Positions 36,541 through 47,925 of a DNA stretch of 64,000 nucleotides are shown here, one piece after another (the first letter of the stretch is position 1; every line of letters begins with the position of its first letter). The stretch comes from Juglans regia (Eukaryota; Streptophyta; Magnoliopsida; Fagales; Juglandaceae): positions 14,609,190 through 14,673,189 of the forward strand of contig NC_049901.1 of the NCBI RefSeq assembly GCF_001411555.2, in the 5' to 3' direction. A model generated the notes under the pieces. It was given only the letters and a program-made list of their open reading frames with translations, ran no database searches and was not told the origin of the DNA. The position numbers and the translations under genes are program-made.

Positions 36541-36787
36541 ACTTTCGAAGAAGATGAGAACCAGTACCCACGAAGAACCTATCTTCGTGTTTCATCTTCG
36601 TGATCTTCTGTGGGGAAGCTTGCTCCCGAAGCCGAAGTGTTGCGTTCTATGAGAAGAAAATGCGAAGCAGATGTAAAGAATAAGATGAGAGGTAGCTGAA
36701 TTTAAACGAAATGCACCGTTTTATTTTTACATGTGGTTAGCTGTGTACATGGGGGGTACCGCTCCCGGATGCAAATAGTTTTTTTTT

Positions 36788-38996
36788 TTAAATTATCAAG
36801 AAAGGAACCTCAACTTCACCGTAGTACAATCTCATTTTCGTACTAGGTTTCCTAAGAGCCTTCTCAACTAGGTGCACTTTTCTTTTTGACGGTTGTCTTC
36901 CTTTACTCCGAACTACCAATTGACTTAAAACTCTACTTGTTGTGCCCTCTATGGATGTAGCTGGATCATTGCTTCTGCTAGCATATATTGAATCATCTTC
37001 AAGGTGCTCTTGCTTCCACTGCTCTATTTGATTGATCAATTTTAGATAGTTGCTCTCGGTCTTTGCAGCACTTGAACACAGTTCATAGATTAAATTTTGG
37101 ATCCTATCGTACCTTTGTCCCTCAGGGTTGCTACTTGTCTCATAACTACTATTGACAAAGGTGTATTTTTGCTTTATATCCTTCCTCCACCTATCCAAAA
37201 TGTATTTTGGTGGTACTTCCCTCTTGCCTAATTGAGCCAGGATATGAAGAGCGTGTCTGCATAATATACCCCTAAATTCAAACAACTTGCAACTGCATTT
37301 AACCTCTAAAGTATGTTCATCATGGGAAACAATGTAGTTTGCACATTTTAATAATTCATCACTCACTTGAATCTCTTCGGCAACTACGTACATATATTTT
37401 GCACCCTCGCATCCTAGAAAAGAGGTAGTTCGTGAAATATAAAAATTATTGTAATTCGTCTTGTATCTCCTTGAATTTGGCAAGTGTGTATGCTTTTTGA
37501 AACTGTTTCTCAAAAGGATAGCAACTAATGCAATAAATCTCTGTGTTAATTGAATTGAAATTCAACAGTGACTTCATTCTCTATCTTTATCATAAGGACT
37601 GAATCGTATTGATCAACAAATTATTTTAGAGTGGTCTTGGAGTTAACGTAATCATAAAAAAAATGCATTCATGCCTTCATTACATTGTGTGGTTGACATT
37701 CGAACCCAAAATGTGTCTCTAACATAGACTAGCACCCAAAAACACCTATCCCTATGTAGTGATTTCAACCATGCATTCTCATGAAGGTCATAAGTATCAA
37801 GGAAATTGCAACAACGTTCTTCAAACTCTTTCTCACTTAAAACGTCATACACATTTTTCTGTAGAGTACTATTGATTTACTCATATAGAGAATGTGACCC
37901 AAATTTCTCAGGAAGTTTTTTCATGATGTGCCACAAGCAGAATCGATGTCTAGATGCTGGAAACACCCTTGTAATTCCAAGTTGCATTGCTTTGTCTTAG
38001 TCTATAATGATTACATTTGGTGGTTGGTCATTCATACACTTTTACCATGACTCAAACAACCACTCAAACGTATGTGCATCCTCATTGGATATCAATCAAC
38101 ATCCGAATATAATTGACTAAGCATGACAGTTCACACCCACAAAGGGTGCTAAAGGCATCTTATAGGCGTTAGTCAGGTATATTGTGTCGAATGTAATGAC
38201 ATCCCTAAATGATTGATACACAGCTCTACTTCGGGCGTCTACTCAAAACACATTATTTAATCTCAAGTCATCGACCACATCCATCTCATAGTAAAAATCT
38301 GGATTTGTTTTTTTTTTTTTTGTCAAAAGTAGTTACGTAGAACTTTAGCACCTCTAACCCCGAGGCGAAGTTTTTGCTCTTTGTCAATATAGTTTTGACA
38401 CTCATTTTCTGTAAATGACACATTCTCGTAACCACCCGTTTCAATAAGTAGAGACTTGAAATTTTTTGCCATTTGTATTCTTGTCTCGTCATTTATTTCA
38501 AACCTCCTAGCCACACGAGTATCAACCTTCTTAAAGCATCTGAAATGTCTTGCCTTTCCTGGACTACAAATGTGTGTGTGCTCCAAGTTTATGCTAGTTA
38601 GGGTATATTCACCTTCATCATTCAAAGTCGCATTAATCCTAGTCATACACCTTAACTGCTCTATTTGTCTTGGTTTGAGAACATTGGCAGCCTTACTATC
38701 TGATGTGCCTTGACACGCACATACAAGGTAAACCATCTGACATTCCCATATTCTCCTTGTTTATAATTCCTTCTATGCACTCCAAACCCCTTATGCTTTG
38801 CATACTTCATATAGTAAGACCGAACTTCATCTCCATATGAGAATGTCATTCTGACCGTAGGTTCTTCACTGGTTTTATAGAGAAGTTGCTCATGAGAAAC
38901 TCCAACCTCATCATATTCATTCTTTGAGAGATTTATGTTGGAATCCATTGCAAGTCCAACCTTTGAATAAATATAAAAAGATCCAACCGAATTCAA
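36788..38996 (-). pseudogene. FAR1/FHY3-like (MULE transposase-derived) pseudogene
   Basis: The protein would be a MULE-type transposase or a FAR1-RELATED SEQUENCE transcription factor. Read leftward: a FAR1 DNA-binding domain (YMKYAKHKGFGVHRRN, TRINATLNDEGEYTL, LEHTHICSPGKARHFRC) at about 38900-38540; a decayed MULE transposase core ([42 protein letters not shown]) at 38170-37650; and a SWIM zinc finger (VKCSCKLFEFRGILCRHAL, pattern C-x-C-x9-C-x-H) near 37300. A lysine-rich tail follows. Breaks include frameshifts near 38700 and 38290 and a stop where the family has Q in IITDQDKAM (TAA near 38000). Length and domain order are otherwise complete. Whether it was once a domesticated gene or an active MULE cannot be told; no terminal repeats were found. 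Confidence 0.85.
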
Positions 38997-39004
38997 AACA
39001 AAGT

Positions 39005-39180
39005 TAGAGTATAGAAATGCAACATAAGGGGAAAAACATTATTTGTGTTGTACATCGACTCAATCTAGAAATGCAACCTAAGCCATAGATGGACAGTATA
39101 GATGAGATGGTATGCACAGTTCAATCTAGAAATGTAGCCTAACCCATGGATGGACAAAATCAACTCAACTGCACTATCTC
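39005..39180. repeat. Short tandem duplication, period about 61 bp
   Basis: TCAATCTAGAAATG..GCCTAA.CCAT.GATGGACA occurs at 39060 and 39121, and a shorter version (TATAGAAATGCAACATAAG) at 39009. It lies between the FAR1-like pseudogene and the pararetrovirus-like block. Confidence 0.6.
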
Positions 39181-39436
39181 CTATAGGCACCCAATGAAGT
39201 ATTCTGAGGATTTTTGGACATGAAAGTTTGGGGTAATTTGATTTTTTTTTTCAACCAACCCTTAAGTTCATTATCACAAATAGGTGGGCTGCAATAGGAT
39301 AACCTTAACATTCATAAAACTAGCCACCTAAATATTTCATTATTTTAATATCAAAGACAAACCACAACAATATCTAGTAATGATTGGTCTGAAATGTAAA
39401 CAAAAAATAGAGGAAAACAAAACTTACAACTCGAAT

Positions 39437-40200
39437 TCATGTGGGAGCAATGGAGGTGGGAGGAGAGCAAGCTCGGAACTTAATGGAATATTTCTGCTTT
39501 CTTCTCGATGGAGCAATAGGAGGAAGGCCAAATTGTTCACAAAATGTTCTCATTTCATATTTGGCTTTCCTGCAATTCTTCGTCTGTTCACGAAACATTC
39601 TTTGATCATTGCACATACTAATACCAAATTTCTTAATTATACTGAAAATATCACCATAGGTGTAATTTTCATAATTAAGAAATCTCAAGATATTAATAAG
39701 TTCTTGTTTGACTTTATGAGCAAATAAATGAGGTAATTTATCAATAAACTTTTCCTTCTAGTAAGGTTTATGACTATCGTCTCTAAGCATTGCTCTGGAC
39801 ATAAAAACATCTTGATACCATCTATAGTCAGACATTTGACGGCATCGTAAATTATTCAAATAATCACTAATGCGATTAGTAATATTGGAAGGAGTTCCAA
39901 CAAAATGTTTAATAATAGTGTAAATCAAGGTATTAATACCATCAGGAAATCTCATTCCTGCAATTTAATTAAAAATAGGTAATCATTCTTCATTATGCTT
40001 TACAGCATTCTGAATGATTTTATTTGTTTCAGTAGTGAGATGCTTATCCCACCAGTTACGAAGAACACAGGAAAAACCATTAGTTAAAATTATAACAATA
40101 TCATGTTATCTAATATTATTGTTAATATAAGCATTAGTAACTAAAAACCTCTTACTCATGGCATTGAGGATTTCTTGTTCAGACAGTCCATCAGTATTCC
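39437..40200 (-). pseudogene. Coat-protein-like region of the pararetrovirus-like copy
   Basis: Readable pieces include MRFPDGINTLIYTIIKHFVG, YRWYQDVFMSRAMLRDDS (39955-39758) and YTYGDIFSIIKKFGISMCND, CEQFGLPPIAPSRRK (39688-39437). This conserved block sits upstream of the zinc knuckle in plant pararetrovirus-like polyproteins. A stop after HKPY and a frame change separate the pieces. The homology ends before the Cys-His box. The assignment comes from memory of similar genomic copies and not from a search. Confidence 0.5.
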
Positions 40201-40650
40201 ATTCGTAAATTTTATCAGCAGAGTAAGAAGATTGAGTTTGAAAAATATTTTCTTCAAACTGTAAATCAGGAGGAGTAGCCCTGGAATACTAGTTTTTCGT
40301 CAGACTCATTGGTTTGAGTCATTTGGAAGAAAATCTGGCTATCTTAGATTTTAAATTAAAATCTTGAAAATTCTTTTCAAGTAAATCAATGTTTTGAATA
40401 GTAGAGGAATCACTGTCAGATGATTCATCTGTAGTTTCAATAAGAAGCTTCATTTTCATTGATGATTAAAGCACTAGTAGAAGATTGCTCTTTCTTAAGA
40501 TCAGCAAGCATTTGATTGATCTTATCAAGGGTCTTGGCCTGTGTATTTTGAAAATCAATTTTAGGCCGATCCTGTGGTAAAATAATCAAAGGTTTTTCAA
40601 TAGGTTTTGCAACCCTTTTTAACTGATCTTTTGGTAAAACTAAAGGATTT

Positions 40651-41557
40651 TCAATAGTTTTTGAAATAGGAACTGAAGCGTTTTTCTGCTTTCTCCACAG
40701 GTCTATCTAACTGTTGTCCGATAGTATAAAGAGCAAGATTTACAAAATTATTCTGGTGAATAATATTTTTTGTTTCTTTTAAAATCTTGTCTTCTTTTGG
40801 ATCTTTGGATACATTTTCAGGAACTTTGAAAGAGGAAGCAATTACTTTAGATCCTTTATGAGAAACAATTATTGCCTCCAAAGGTAGGTGATTGGATTGG
40901 ATCGTCATTTTACTTTCTTCATTGACAAAATCAGTTTTAACAACATTCAAACTATTGTTTGAAACATAATAGTTTTCAACAAAATCGAAGAAAATGATAT
41001 GCTTTTGCAGGTCATTCATCTTTTCTTTCCATTTTTGTTTAACACAATTTTTCAAAAGCAGAAAAAGTAGCATGATAAGTTTCTCTCTTATCACGATTTT
41101 CTTTTGAACTATATTCATTAACAAGAGCAACTAAATCAAACTCAAAAGACCTATTTATCACAAGATTGTGATGAATAGGTGCAACTGGTGCAGCCATATC
41201 CGAAGCTGTAGGAGATAAAGACGAAGTATCTTCTTCTTTATCAGCTTCTTCCTTTACAGACTTTTCCTTGAATGTTTCAGCATCCTTGGTAGAATAATAA
41301 GCAGAGGTAATTTGAGAAGACGTAGAAAGTCTTTTCAATTTTAAATCAGGGTAACTTGAGTCTTCCAGAAATTGTTTGAGATTTTGGTCTCGTCTTACTG
41401 AATTATCATAAACAGAACCAGCAAAAGAAGATCTAGATCCAGCAAAAGAATTTCTCCTTATGCTGGGATTACTAGTCTGATCAAAACTAATTTTAACAGT
41501 ATCATCCAAATATTGCTGAATATAATCTAAAGTGCAATCATCAAAAATATTTTTCAT
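40651..41557 (-). pseudogene. Middle region of the pararetrovirus-like polyprotein
   Basis: Two overlapping open pieces, 41557-41039 and 41130-40651, lie in different frames, implying a frameshift near 41080. The first carries an S/R-rich repeat (RRNSFAGSRSSFAGSVYDNS) and an acidic stretch. The second contains VSHKGSKVIASSF and a K/E-rich tail. This linker between movement and coat domains is poorly conserved in the group, so identification rests on its position. Confidence 0.45.
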
Positions 41558-41661
41558 AGGAGGGACTTCATGTTCTAAAGTCCACTCATTGGGAAGAGAA
41601 ATATCTTTCTAATAAACCATTTTTGGAACTTGAATGTTTGCATCTGGGGTAGAACTCTGGA

Positions 41662-42325
41662 TCAAGAGAGTTTTCCTGTAGTTAGTTTTGAAATAGTTTT
41701 TGGATTTAAATTCATTTTTAAAAGACGATAATAAATCCGGTAAACAAGAACAAGTGGTTTGCTTCCTTCTAGCATGTCATAGACAGAAGTTAAAATATTC
41801 AGAGTTAAAGCTTTGACAATATTGTTATCATCCAGAGCAAGAGTTAAATCAGGAAAATAGTCAAAGTGAAAGGGACCACCAAACAAAGAGGACTGCATCA
41901 TTCAAAGAATACTATTTTCAAAATTGTTGAACCAAGCATCTTTTAAACAAAGTAGAACAGAGGCGTTGATGCATTCCTTGTTAAAAGTTTGACAGCAACT
42001 TGAACAGAATCAATATGCAAATATTTGTAACCTTTTACTAAAAAATCTTGAATCAATTTTTTAGTAAATAAGCAACATTTTACTTGAGATTTTGAAATAG
42101 CATAGGTTTGTTCAACCGTTCTAACATTAAAATCAGTGTTAAAAGTAGATTGAACCTAAGAAGTTCGATAAATAGAATTTGATATGATTTTTGGAATATT
42201 TCATTGATTGAAATCATTTAAAGTAGTGTCTTCAAATCAATAATGATGTCTGGTGGAACAAATGACCTGGAACTAATAGTTGAATTAGATAAAAACATTC
42301 TACTCATTTTGTCACCAGTCAACAT
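41662..42325 (-). pseudogene. Movement-protein-like region
   Basis: An ATG near 42325 opens a short stretch (SRMFLSNSTISSRSFVPPD). After frame changes the open piece 41901-41662 reads LFGGPFHFDYFPDLTLALDD and NIVKALTLNILTSVYDMLEG. The LFGGP..F and LTL....I words fit the 30K-type movement-protein core of caulimovirids. In living viruses the protein widens plasmodesmata. At least two frame breaks lie between 42240 and 41905. Confidence 0.5.
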
Positions 42326-42536
42326 AGTCCTTCACACTTCAGTGCTTAGAACTAACATCCTTTTCCCGACCCGACAACCTAACTGCCCTTAACGCTCTCC
42401 AGCAAATGGTCTTGCCAAGGTACTAGACGGACAACAAAGACATAGATCAGACAAAGTAAGAATTCAGGGATTGGGTTGAAAGCCAACAAGATAAGTGAAA
42501 TGAAGAGAAGTAATTATGAACTATTAGCAGCCAAGT

Positions 42537-42550
42537 GGCTCTGATACCAA
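42537..42550 (-). promoter_or_regulatory. tRNA-Met primer-binding site
   Basis: On the minus strand the bases read TTGGTATCAGAGCC, the complement of the 3' end of plant initiator tRNA-Met, used to prime minus-strand DNA by caulimovirids and many LTR retrotransposons. It is directly upstream of the movement-protein-like region, and it is the last base block before orientation switches. Confidence 0.8.
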
Positions 42551-42551
42551 A

Positions 42552-43130
42552 TGGTGGAATCAGTTTGGTCTATTCTTGAAAACTTCCATGACATGCTTCT
42601 AAGAGCATTCAAATGCTTCACCACTGCTGTTGTTTCGAAATTGGACAGACATATGGCCAAGTTTCCCTACTCTCTCCATTTCTGCAAATGATACAAGATC
42701 TCTTGAATCATGAAATGGAACTATGAAAGGAATGGCGATATACTAGTCCGATACTGCTTTACAAAATGGTGGGATAGGTTCTCCTATACCCAAAATATAA
42801 TTGATTATGTGATAAGGGATTTTCCATAGACTGTCCCAGATATGCAAAATAAAGAAGAATTCTCTACAATCACTCATGGTTCTCTTACTTCAACTGGATA
42901 TCTCCAAATCCAGGCCCCTGCTTCACCACCTACCTCACAAAAAGGAAAGGCAACTGCTTCTTCTACCAAGACTAAAAAATTCTCAAAGATCAAAAAGAAA
43001 AGTGATGTTCTTGATGGCCTTACTAAAAATAATTTAATTCACTTACTCAAAAAGTCTTTAGAAAATGATAATTCTGAAAAAGAAAAATCATAAGCATCAT
43101 CTGAAGCTTTAGTTGCTGACCCTTATAATA
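42552..43130 (+). pseudogene. 3'-terminal ORF of a caulimovirid-like genome, opposite strand
   Basis: From 42555 the plus strand reads VWSILENFHDMLLRAFKCFT, AVVSKLDRHMAKFPYSLHFC, then after stops MKWNYERNGDILVRYCFTKW, WDRF. The open piece 42842-43093 is a S/T/K-rich tail. I recall similar FPFSMHF...KWWDKF text in plant pararetrovirus-like copies, at the end of the last ORF just before the promoter. The piece is followed by a promoter-like region, as in such genomes. Stops at several places make it non-coding. Orientation is opposite to the neighbouring fragment. Confidence 0.45.
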
Positions 43131-43412
43131 ATATTTTTGGACATGATTCAGAAGGAACCCCTAGGTTATATGAAGATGAATGATCAACCGACGCTACAAG
43201 ACAAAAGGAAGGCTGCCGTCTCACACACTGACTAGTCCACTCTGTCAAGATTCTACCACTTTATGTCAACAGTAGGCGCTCCCGCAAATTATGCTGAAGA
43301 CATAATGATGACCCGACTTTCACGTGAATAAACAATATTGTTTACTGTTCACTCACGGCTTTTTTGTTTTTACTTTTTTACTTTAATTATTATAAACAGA
43401 AACTCCTTTATC

Positions 43413-43420
43413 TATAAAAA
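43413..43420 (+). promoter_or_regulatory. TATA box of a viral-type promoter remnant
   Basis: TATAAAAA is followed by GAGAACTCTGTGAACGAAGA and a pyrimidine-rich leader. Upstream lie ATGATGACCCGA and TTTCACGTGAATAAACAATA. Distance to the preceding ORF end and the strong TATA resemble caulimovirid transcript promoters. Activity is unknown. Confidence 0.45.
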
Positions 43421-43719
43421 GAGAACTCTGTGAACGAAGAGGGCAGGCTTTCTTACATACCTCTCCCTCTTTCTCCCTAATTCACCTTCCTTCTCTTCTT
43501 CCCCATCATACGTATCTCTCTCCATCTGTTTATCTTATAATCTGTAAGTAAGTTATTTTAACTTGTAATCTTATATTTCAATGCAAATTGTTATTTTTGA
43601 ATCTATTTATTTTCTGTATTTTGCATACATGCATATGATCGATTTTACTGCCTGCTCTTAATTGTGCATTCTTACACTAGATATATATAAAGCAACAACT
43701 TAAAAATGAGCACACAATA

Positions 43720-44000
43720 CCGATTGTGATTCGGCGGCAGACTCTTAAAATTCTGTATCTATGGATTTGAAAGCCCCAAAAATTCGAGAGGAAAGTCTTG
43801 GTGAATTGAACATGTAGGGCATCGGGCCCTCATAATTCGGGTGTTGCGGCAACAGTACAACAGGAATCCACAAGTTCAAAATCAACTCAATATCTTTCGA
43901 GGCTTGTCTCGTGACAAGCGGTAACTGGGTAAAAGCGCAGTGTTGAGGGGTGTACAAAATTCACATACGGAAAAGAACTTTAGTACTGATCTTGTTGAAT
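43720..44000 (-). other. GC-richer fragment of unknown origin
   Basis: An open stretch of 70 codons (43957-43745, minus) has balanced composition unlike the flanks and includes ILNLWIPVVLLPQHPNYEG. I do not recognise it. It could be a captured gene fragment. Confidence 0.25.
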
Positions 44001-45600
44001 CCTTTTTCACCCCTAAAGTTCCCAGCAGACAAGTACTTGAGACACTTTTGCTACCTAATTAATGGGTTGCTCCCTTTGTATACTCCCATCATCAACCCTA
44101 TATGATGTAAGAATCTCTTCAACATATAAAAAAGCTAAACCGTGCATTTCCGAGTGAAGAAAGAGAGCTTGTAATCCGGACCCAAAGTCGGTGTAATCGA
44201 ATCATATCCACCTCACAACAGTTTTGCTTTTGTTGTTTTCTTTTTGGATAACATATACGTGCAAGCTCCTCCTCCATCCCTTGCCAATAGTTTATTTGCT
44301 TGGTTTGTTTTTATGTTTTCTCCTTTCGATTGAGGCAAGCCTGACCTGTTGTTTTTTTACTATCAAATGATCATATAATCCTTGCTATTTATTTATTTAT
44401 TTCTATTCCTCCTCCCAAAACTAAGGATTTAAAAGAGGATGTGGTTTTTTCATCAACCTCACCTCATTAGATTATGAGATATGCTGTGCATTAGCCGGAA
44501 GCCACAGCACACTTCATGGGTATTTTTTTTTTCACTTAGCGTTAAGTGTGCGGCAGCTTCCGGCTGATACGCATATTTTTTTTTAGATTATTATAAAAGA
44601 TAAATGATATTGGCAGTTATAGTGAGTGCAAATTTCATGTATTCTTTTATTAAAAAAGTAGATAACTTTTGGACTAGAAAAAAAATCATTTTTTTAATAT
44701 TAAGTCCCGCTCATTTAATAAAAAAATGCACAAAACCTATATATATCCGATATATAGCATTACTTATTATAAAATACCATATATGTCTAGCTATCGTAGT
44801 TATTATTATAGTTGAATAATGATATATACAAACTTAAAATGTAAAAATCTTAGAACAAATGTTTTCCCACCGTTAATATTCACTTCTTCTCGTTGGGGAC
44901 TCACTTAAAAAAAAACTCGTGCATTCGATCCAGACTTCTCACTAGCATTACCTAGGGTAGTCATAGCCCAATTATTGGTTGATCAAAAAAGAAAAATTTT
45001 ATTAATCATTTCACATACTGTATATTATATATTTTTTAATTTTTTTTATTAAATGTGTATTATATAGATGATGAATAAAATAATTAAATAAGTTTAAAAA
45101 AAATTAAATAAAAAAAATTAAATTTTTGTTTTTAAAAAATATAATATATGATATGTGATATGTATAAATAATGAGCAGTAAAGGTAATCGAAATAAACGG
45201 TCATAGTGTTTGGGTGGCGATCATGATGAGGAATGATTTGTGGTCCGCTTTATTTCACATTTAAATTATAGGACCTAACGATTATATTGATTAAAAGAGT
45301 AGCACACTTTTTAGCCTACTTGCACTAACCATATTAAGGTCGACTTGCCATGTCTTATCACCTGTTCAAGTTTGTAATTACAATTAATGGGAATAAAAAT
45401 ATTGTTGTTGATCGTCCTACTTACACTAATCAGATCCTCTAGCTAGCTGCTGTATATCCAATGGCCAGAATTGTCCAATGCTATCATGAGACATAGGGTT
45501 TGATTAATGGAATGTTAGCATGTGGCCCAAAAATGGCATCTAATGTAAGAGAAAGACGTTAATCTCCTAGAATGTAGAGCTCGCAGATAAAACTCTCTTA
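44001..45600. other. Intergenic between viral-like block and SOSEKI gene
   Basis: The region is AT-rich and without coding sequence, apart from the fold-back at 44476-44575. Confidence 0.45.
44476..44575. repeat. Compact fold-back, about 35-bp arms
   Basis: The left arm contains TAGCCGGAAGCCACAGCACA and the right arm contains TGTGCGGCAGCTTCCGGCTGA, largely reverse complements (GCCGGAAGC..C.GCACACTT). The loop is about 25 bases with a T-run. This could be a tiny MITE or a hairpin RNA source. Confidence 0.65.
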
Positions 45601-45738
45601 CGTTGGTTGCAAGGCGCTCTGAAATCCTCTGATAATGGCTGTTTTTATTTAATTTTATTTTGTCTCAGTTTGGGATCAGAGCTAACCAAAGTCAAAACGA
45701 AGTTGATCTCAGTGACCCTGACCCCTCACTCGCATTCC

Positions 45739-45758
45739 TCTCTCTCTCTCTCTCTCTC
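45739..45758 (+). repeat. CT microsatellite in the SOSEKI 5' region
   Basis: A (CT)n tract of about 20 bases lies roughly 180 bases before the start codon. Such tracts are common in plant core promoters and leaders. A TTAAATA word at 45866 may be the TATA-like element. Confidence 0.6.
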
Positions 45759-45937
45759 TACATTGACAACATTTTCAAAAGCATCCAAAATCGAGCTGTA
45801 TCAACCTGCATTTCCGCCTTTTGAGGTCTACTCTTCCCTTCGTTTACCCCCAATTTGTCACTACTTAAATAGGAGGGCGGGCTCGTGAAGTTCTCAAAAT
45901 CACGAGAAGGAAGGGAAGAGGCAAGGGCAAGAAGAAT

Positions 45938-47925
45938 ATGGAGGTTCGATCCAGAAGAGCAAGAGAAACGAGCCCAGACAGGGTCAAAGTATACATGCAG
46001 CCAAAGCTAAAACCCATAAAAAAAGTCCAAGTCGTTTACTACCTTTCACGAAATGGCCATCTTGAGCATCCCCATTACATGGAAGTTACCCATTCACCCG
46101 ATCAACCTCTTCGATTAAGAGGTACTTGTACTCTTAAACAAAATTGTTGGCGGCTTCTGTTTTGGTACTTGTGACACTTTGTTATCTTTCTTCTGTATTG
46201 TCTTGTTGATGTGTAGATGTAATGGATCGTCTTACTGTGCTTAGAGGGAAAGGCATGCCCTCCCTATATTCCTGGTCGTGCAAAAGGTACGTGCATATTG
46301 ATTACTTACTGAATGTTCCTTCATTTCTCCGTGTTCATGATCAGAGATTGAGCATCTCAGACTCTCTCTTTTGTTACTTTACTTTCTATTTACTTTCCTA
46401 TTTTTAAGCTGAAGTTTTGCTTATTTTCAGGAGCTACAAGAGCGGGTATGTGTGGAACGACTTGGCAGAGAGTGACATTATCTACCCTGCAGAAGGAGCT
46501 GAGTATGTTCTTAAAGGGTCTGAACTTGTTGAAGGCTGCTCTGGTCAGTCTCTAAACAATTTATAGTTTAAATTTAAACCATATTCTTGTGCCTTTATGT
46601 CTCAAAATCCTCACGATTCGAACAATTTTTACTGCGCAGAAAGATTGCAACAACTTCAAATAACCAACAGCCACAGGCAAGAAATTCAACAAATTCAGGT
46701 ACCAAATTTCAACTCGAAGGGAAAACCTTCGGCTCAAAGTCCACATGGAGAGCACGAGGACCATGAATACGAAGAATACGAAGAAGAGGAAGAATTCGAA
46801 GATGGAGAAAAAACAAGCTATACCAGCTCCACCACACCCCACTCTCGCTGCTCCAGAGGCGTATCGACTGATGAACCCGAAGACAACGAGACCCAACAAC
46901 CACCTCAGACCCACAAAAACCTCACTGTATTAACTCTAAACGACTCGTCCCCACCATCCACATACTCCGCAGACAATGTCAAACCCAATGAAAGCAATAT
47001 CTCCAAGCGGTTCGAAGATGGCGATCATCCAGTTCCAGACCAAAGAAACAACTCCAAACGATGGCAAGCTGGTGACCGAGTACTGATCACCAACACCAAC
47101 GAGACAGAAATTAGTCGGAACTCTGTCCTGCTCCAACTCATTGCCTGCGGTAGCTCAGCAGTTGCTAAGTCAAAGAATGCACCGGCAGGTCTGAAGCAAC
47201 CGGTGAAGAGCACAGTGAAGAAGAGTGACAGCCTTCACAAAGGAGTTCTATTCAAGAATGCGGTGAAGCTGACGGAGGAAGATATGATTAGCTACATGTC
47301 TGAGAACCCTAGGTTCGGGAATTTGCAGTCGGAGGAGAAGGAATACTTCAGTGGGAGCATCGTTGAGGCTATGAGTGAAGACCGGGTTGCGGCTGAACCG
47401 GTGCTGAAGAAATCGAATTCTTATAACGAAGAAAGGTTAGTGACTCGGTTCTGGATTTGTTTTTCGTTTTACACTCTCGCTGACTGAATTGTATGGCTGC
47501 CACGTCAGAGAATTTTCGGTCTACAGGTCGCATTAATGGTCGAGATGTGACAAAAATATCGAACATACTAAAAATCTTAAAAAATTGATGAGATTATTTA
47601 TATAATTGTAATAAATAAAAAAACGAAAACCTAATTTTATTTACCTATATAATTTCAAAAATAATATAAACCGTCATAAATGCTATTAAGTCCAAACCTC
47701 GGTTGTATGAAACTCAGGCTAGGCTAGGCTCCTTTTTTCCACCCCCGTCTTGTCATTCGATATGATATATTTAAAAGTTAATGTCATCGTTTTTGACACC
47801 ATAGGAGCAAGAAGATTATGGTGGCAGAAGCAGCGGAGGAAGAGAAAAGAGAGAAGGCAGCAGTGAGAGGGAAATGCATACCTCGAAGGAAATCTTCTGC
47901 TTCATCGAAACACATCAAGAAATGA
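45938..47925 (+). CDS. SOSEKI (DUF966) polarity protein
   Basis: Members of this family are plant proteins that sit at cell corners and polymerise through a DIX-like domain. Five exons join cleanly: 45938-46121, 46217-46286, 46431-46543, 46640-47435, 47805-47925, with GT-AG borders and compatible phases, giving 427 residues. The DIX-like domain (about residues 28-117) reads VQVVYYLSRNGHLEHPHYME, LTVLRGKGMPSLYSWSCKR, SYKSGYVWNDL and YVLKGSEL. An acidic E/D-rich stretch spans about 159-177. The conserved LLQLIACGS motif is near 285-294, and GVLFKNAVKLTEEDMISYMS follows near 327. The C-terminus is basic (CIPRRKSSASSKHIKK). No disruption was seen, so the gene is probably functional. The start is the first ATG in frame, preceded by a purine-rich leader. 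I cannot say which of the SOSEKI paralogues (SOK1-5) it matches. Confidence 0.93.

Larger units (their letters stand above)
35910..36778. mobile_element. Possible TIR element with internal hairpin and repeats
   Basis: The left edge GCTACAGGTACTGGGCGTTG and the inverted right edge GCATCCGGGAGCGGTACCCC are similar though degenerate. Inside are a perfect 13-bp hairpin at 35943-35976, a GAA-rich tract at 36036-36075, and direct repeats at 36275-36540. No transposase is present. The boundaries are inferred. Confidence 0.4.
39430..42551 (-). mobile_element. Caulimovirid-like (endogenous pararetrovirus) fragment
   Basis: Read leftward the fragment begins with a tRNA-Met primer-binding site, then a movement-protein-like region, a long low-homology middle, and a coat-protein-like region. 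It stops before any zinc knuckle, protease or reverse transcriptase. This order matches the start of a petuvirus/florendovirus-type polyprotein. Frameshifts and stops are frequent, so it is an old, dead genomic copy. A retrotransposon carrying a movement-protein gene is an alternative that cannot be excluded. Confidence 0.6.

Noticed and set aside
42552..43700. Reading this stretch as the 5' LTR of a minus-strand retrotransposon ending at the primer site
   Set aside because: The TATA box and a conserved-looking ORF end run on the plus strand, opposite to what such an LTR needs. The alternative is kept only as a caveat.
46561..47213. Long minus-strand frames opposite SOSEKI exon 4
   Set aside because: They are shadows of the real coding exon, with no conserved content.
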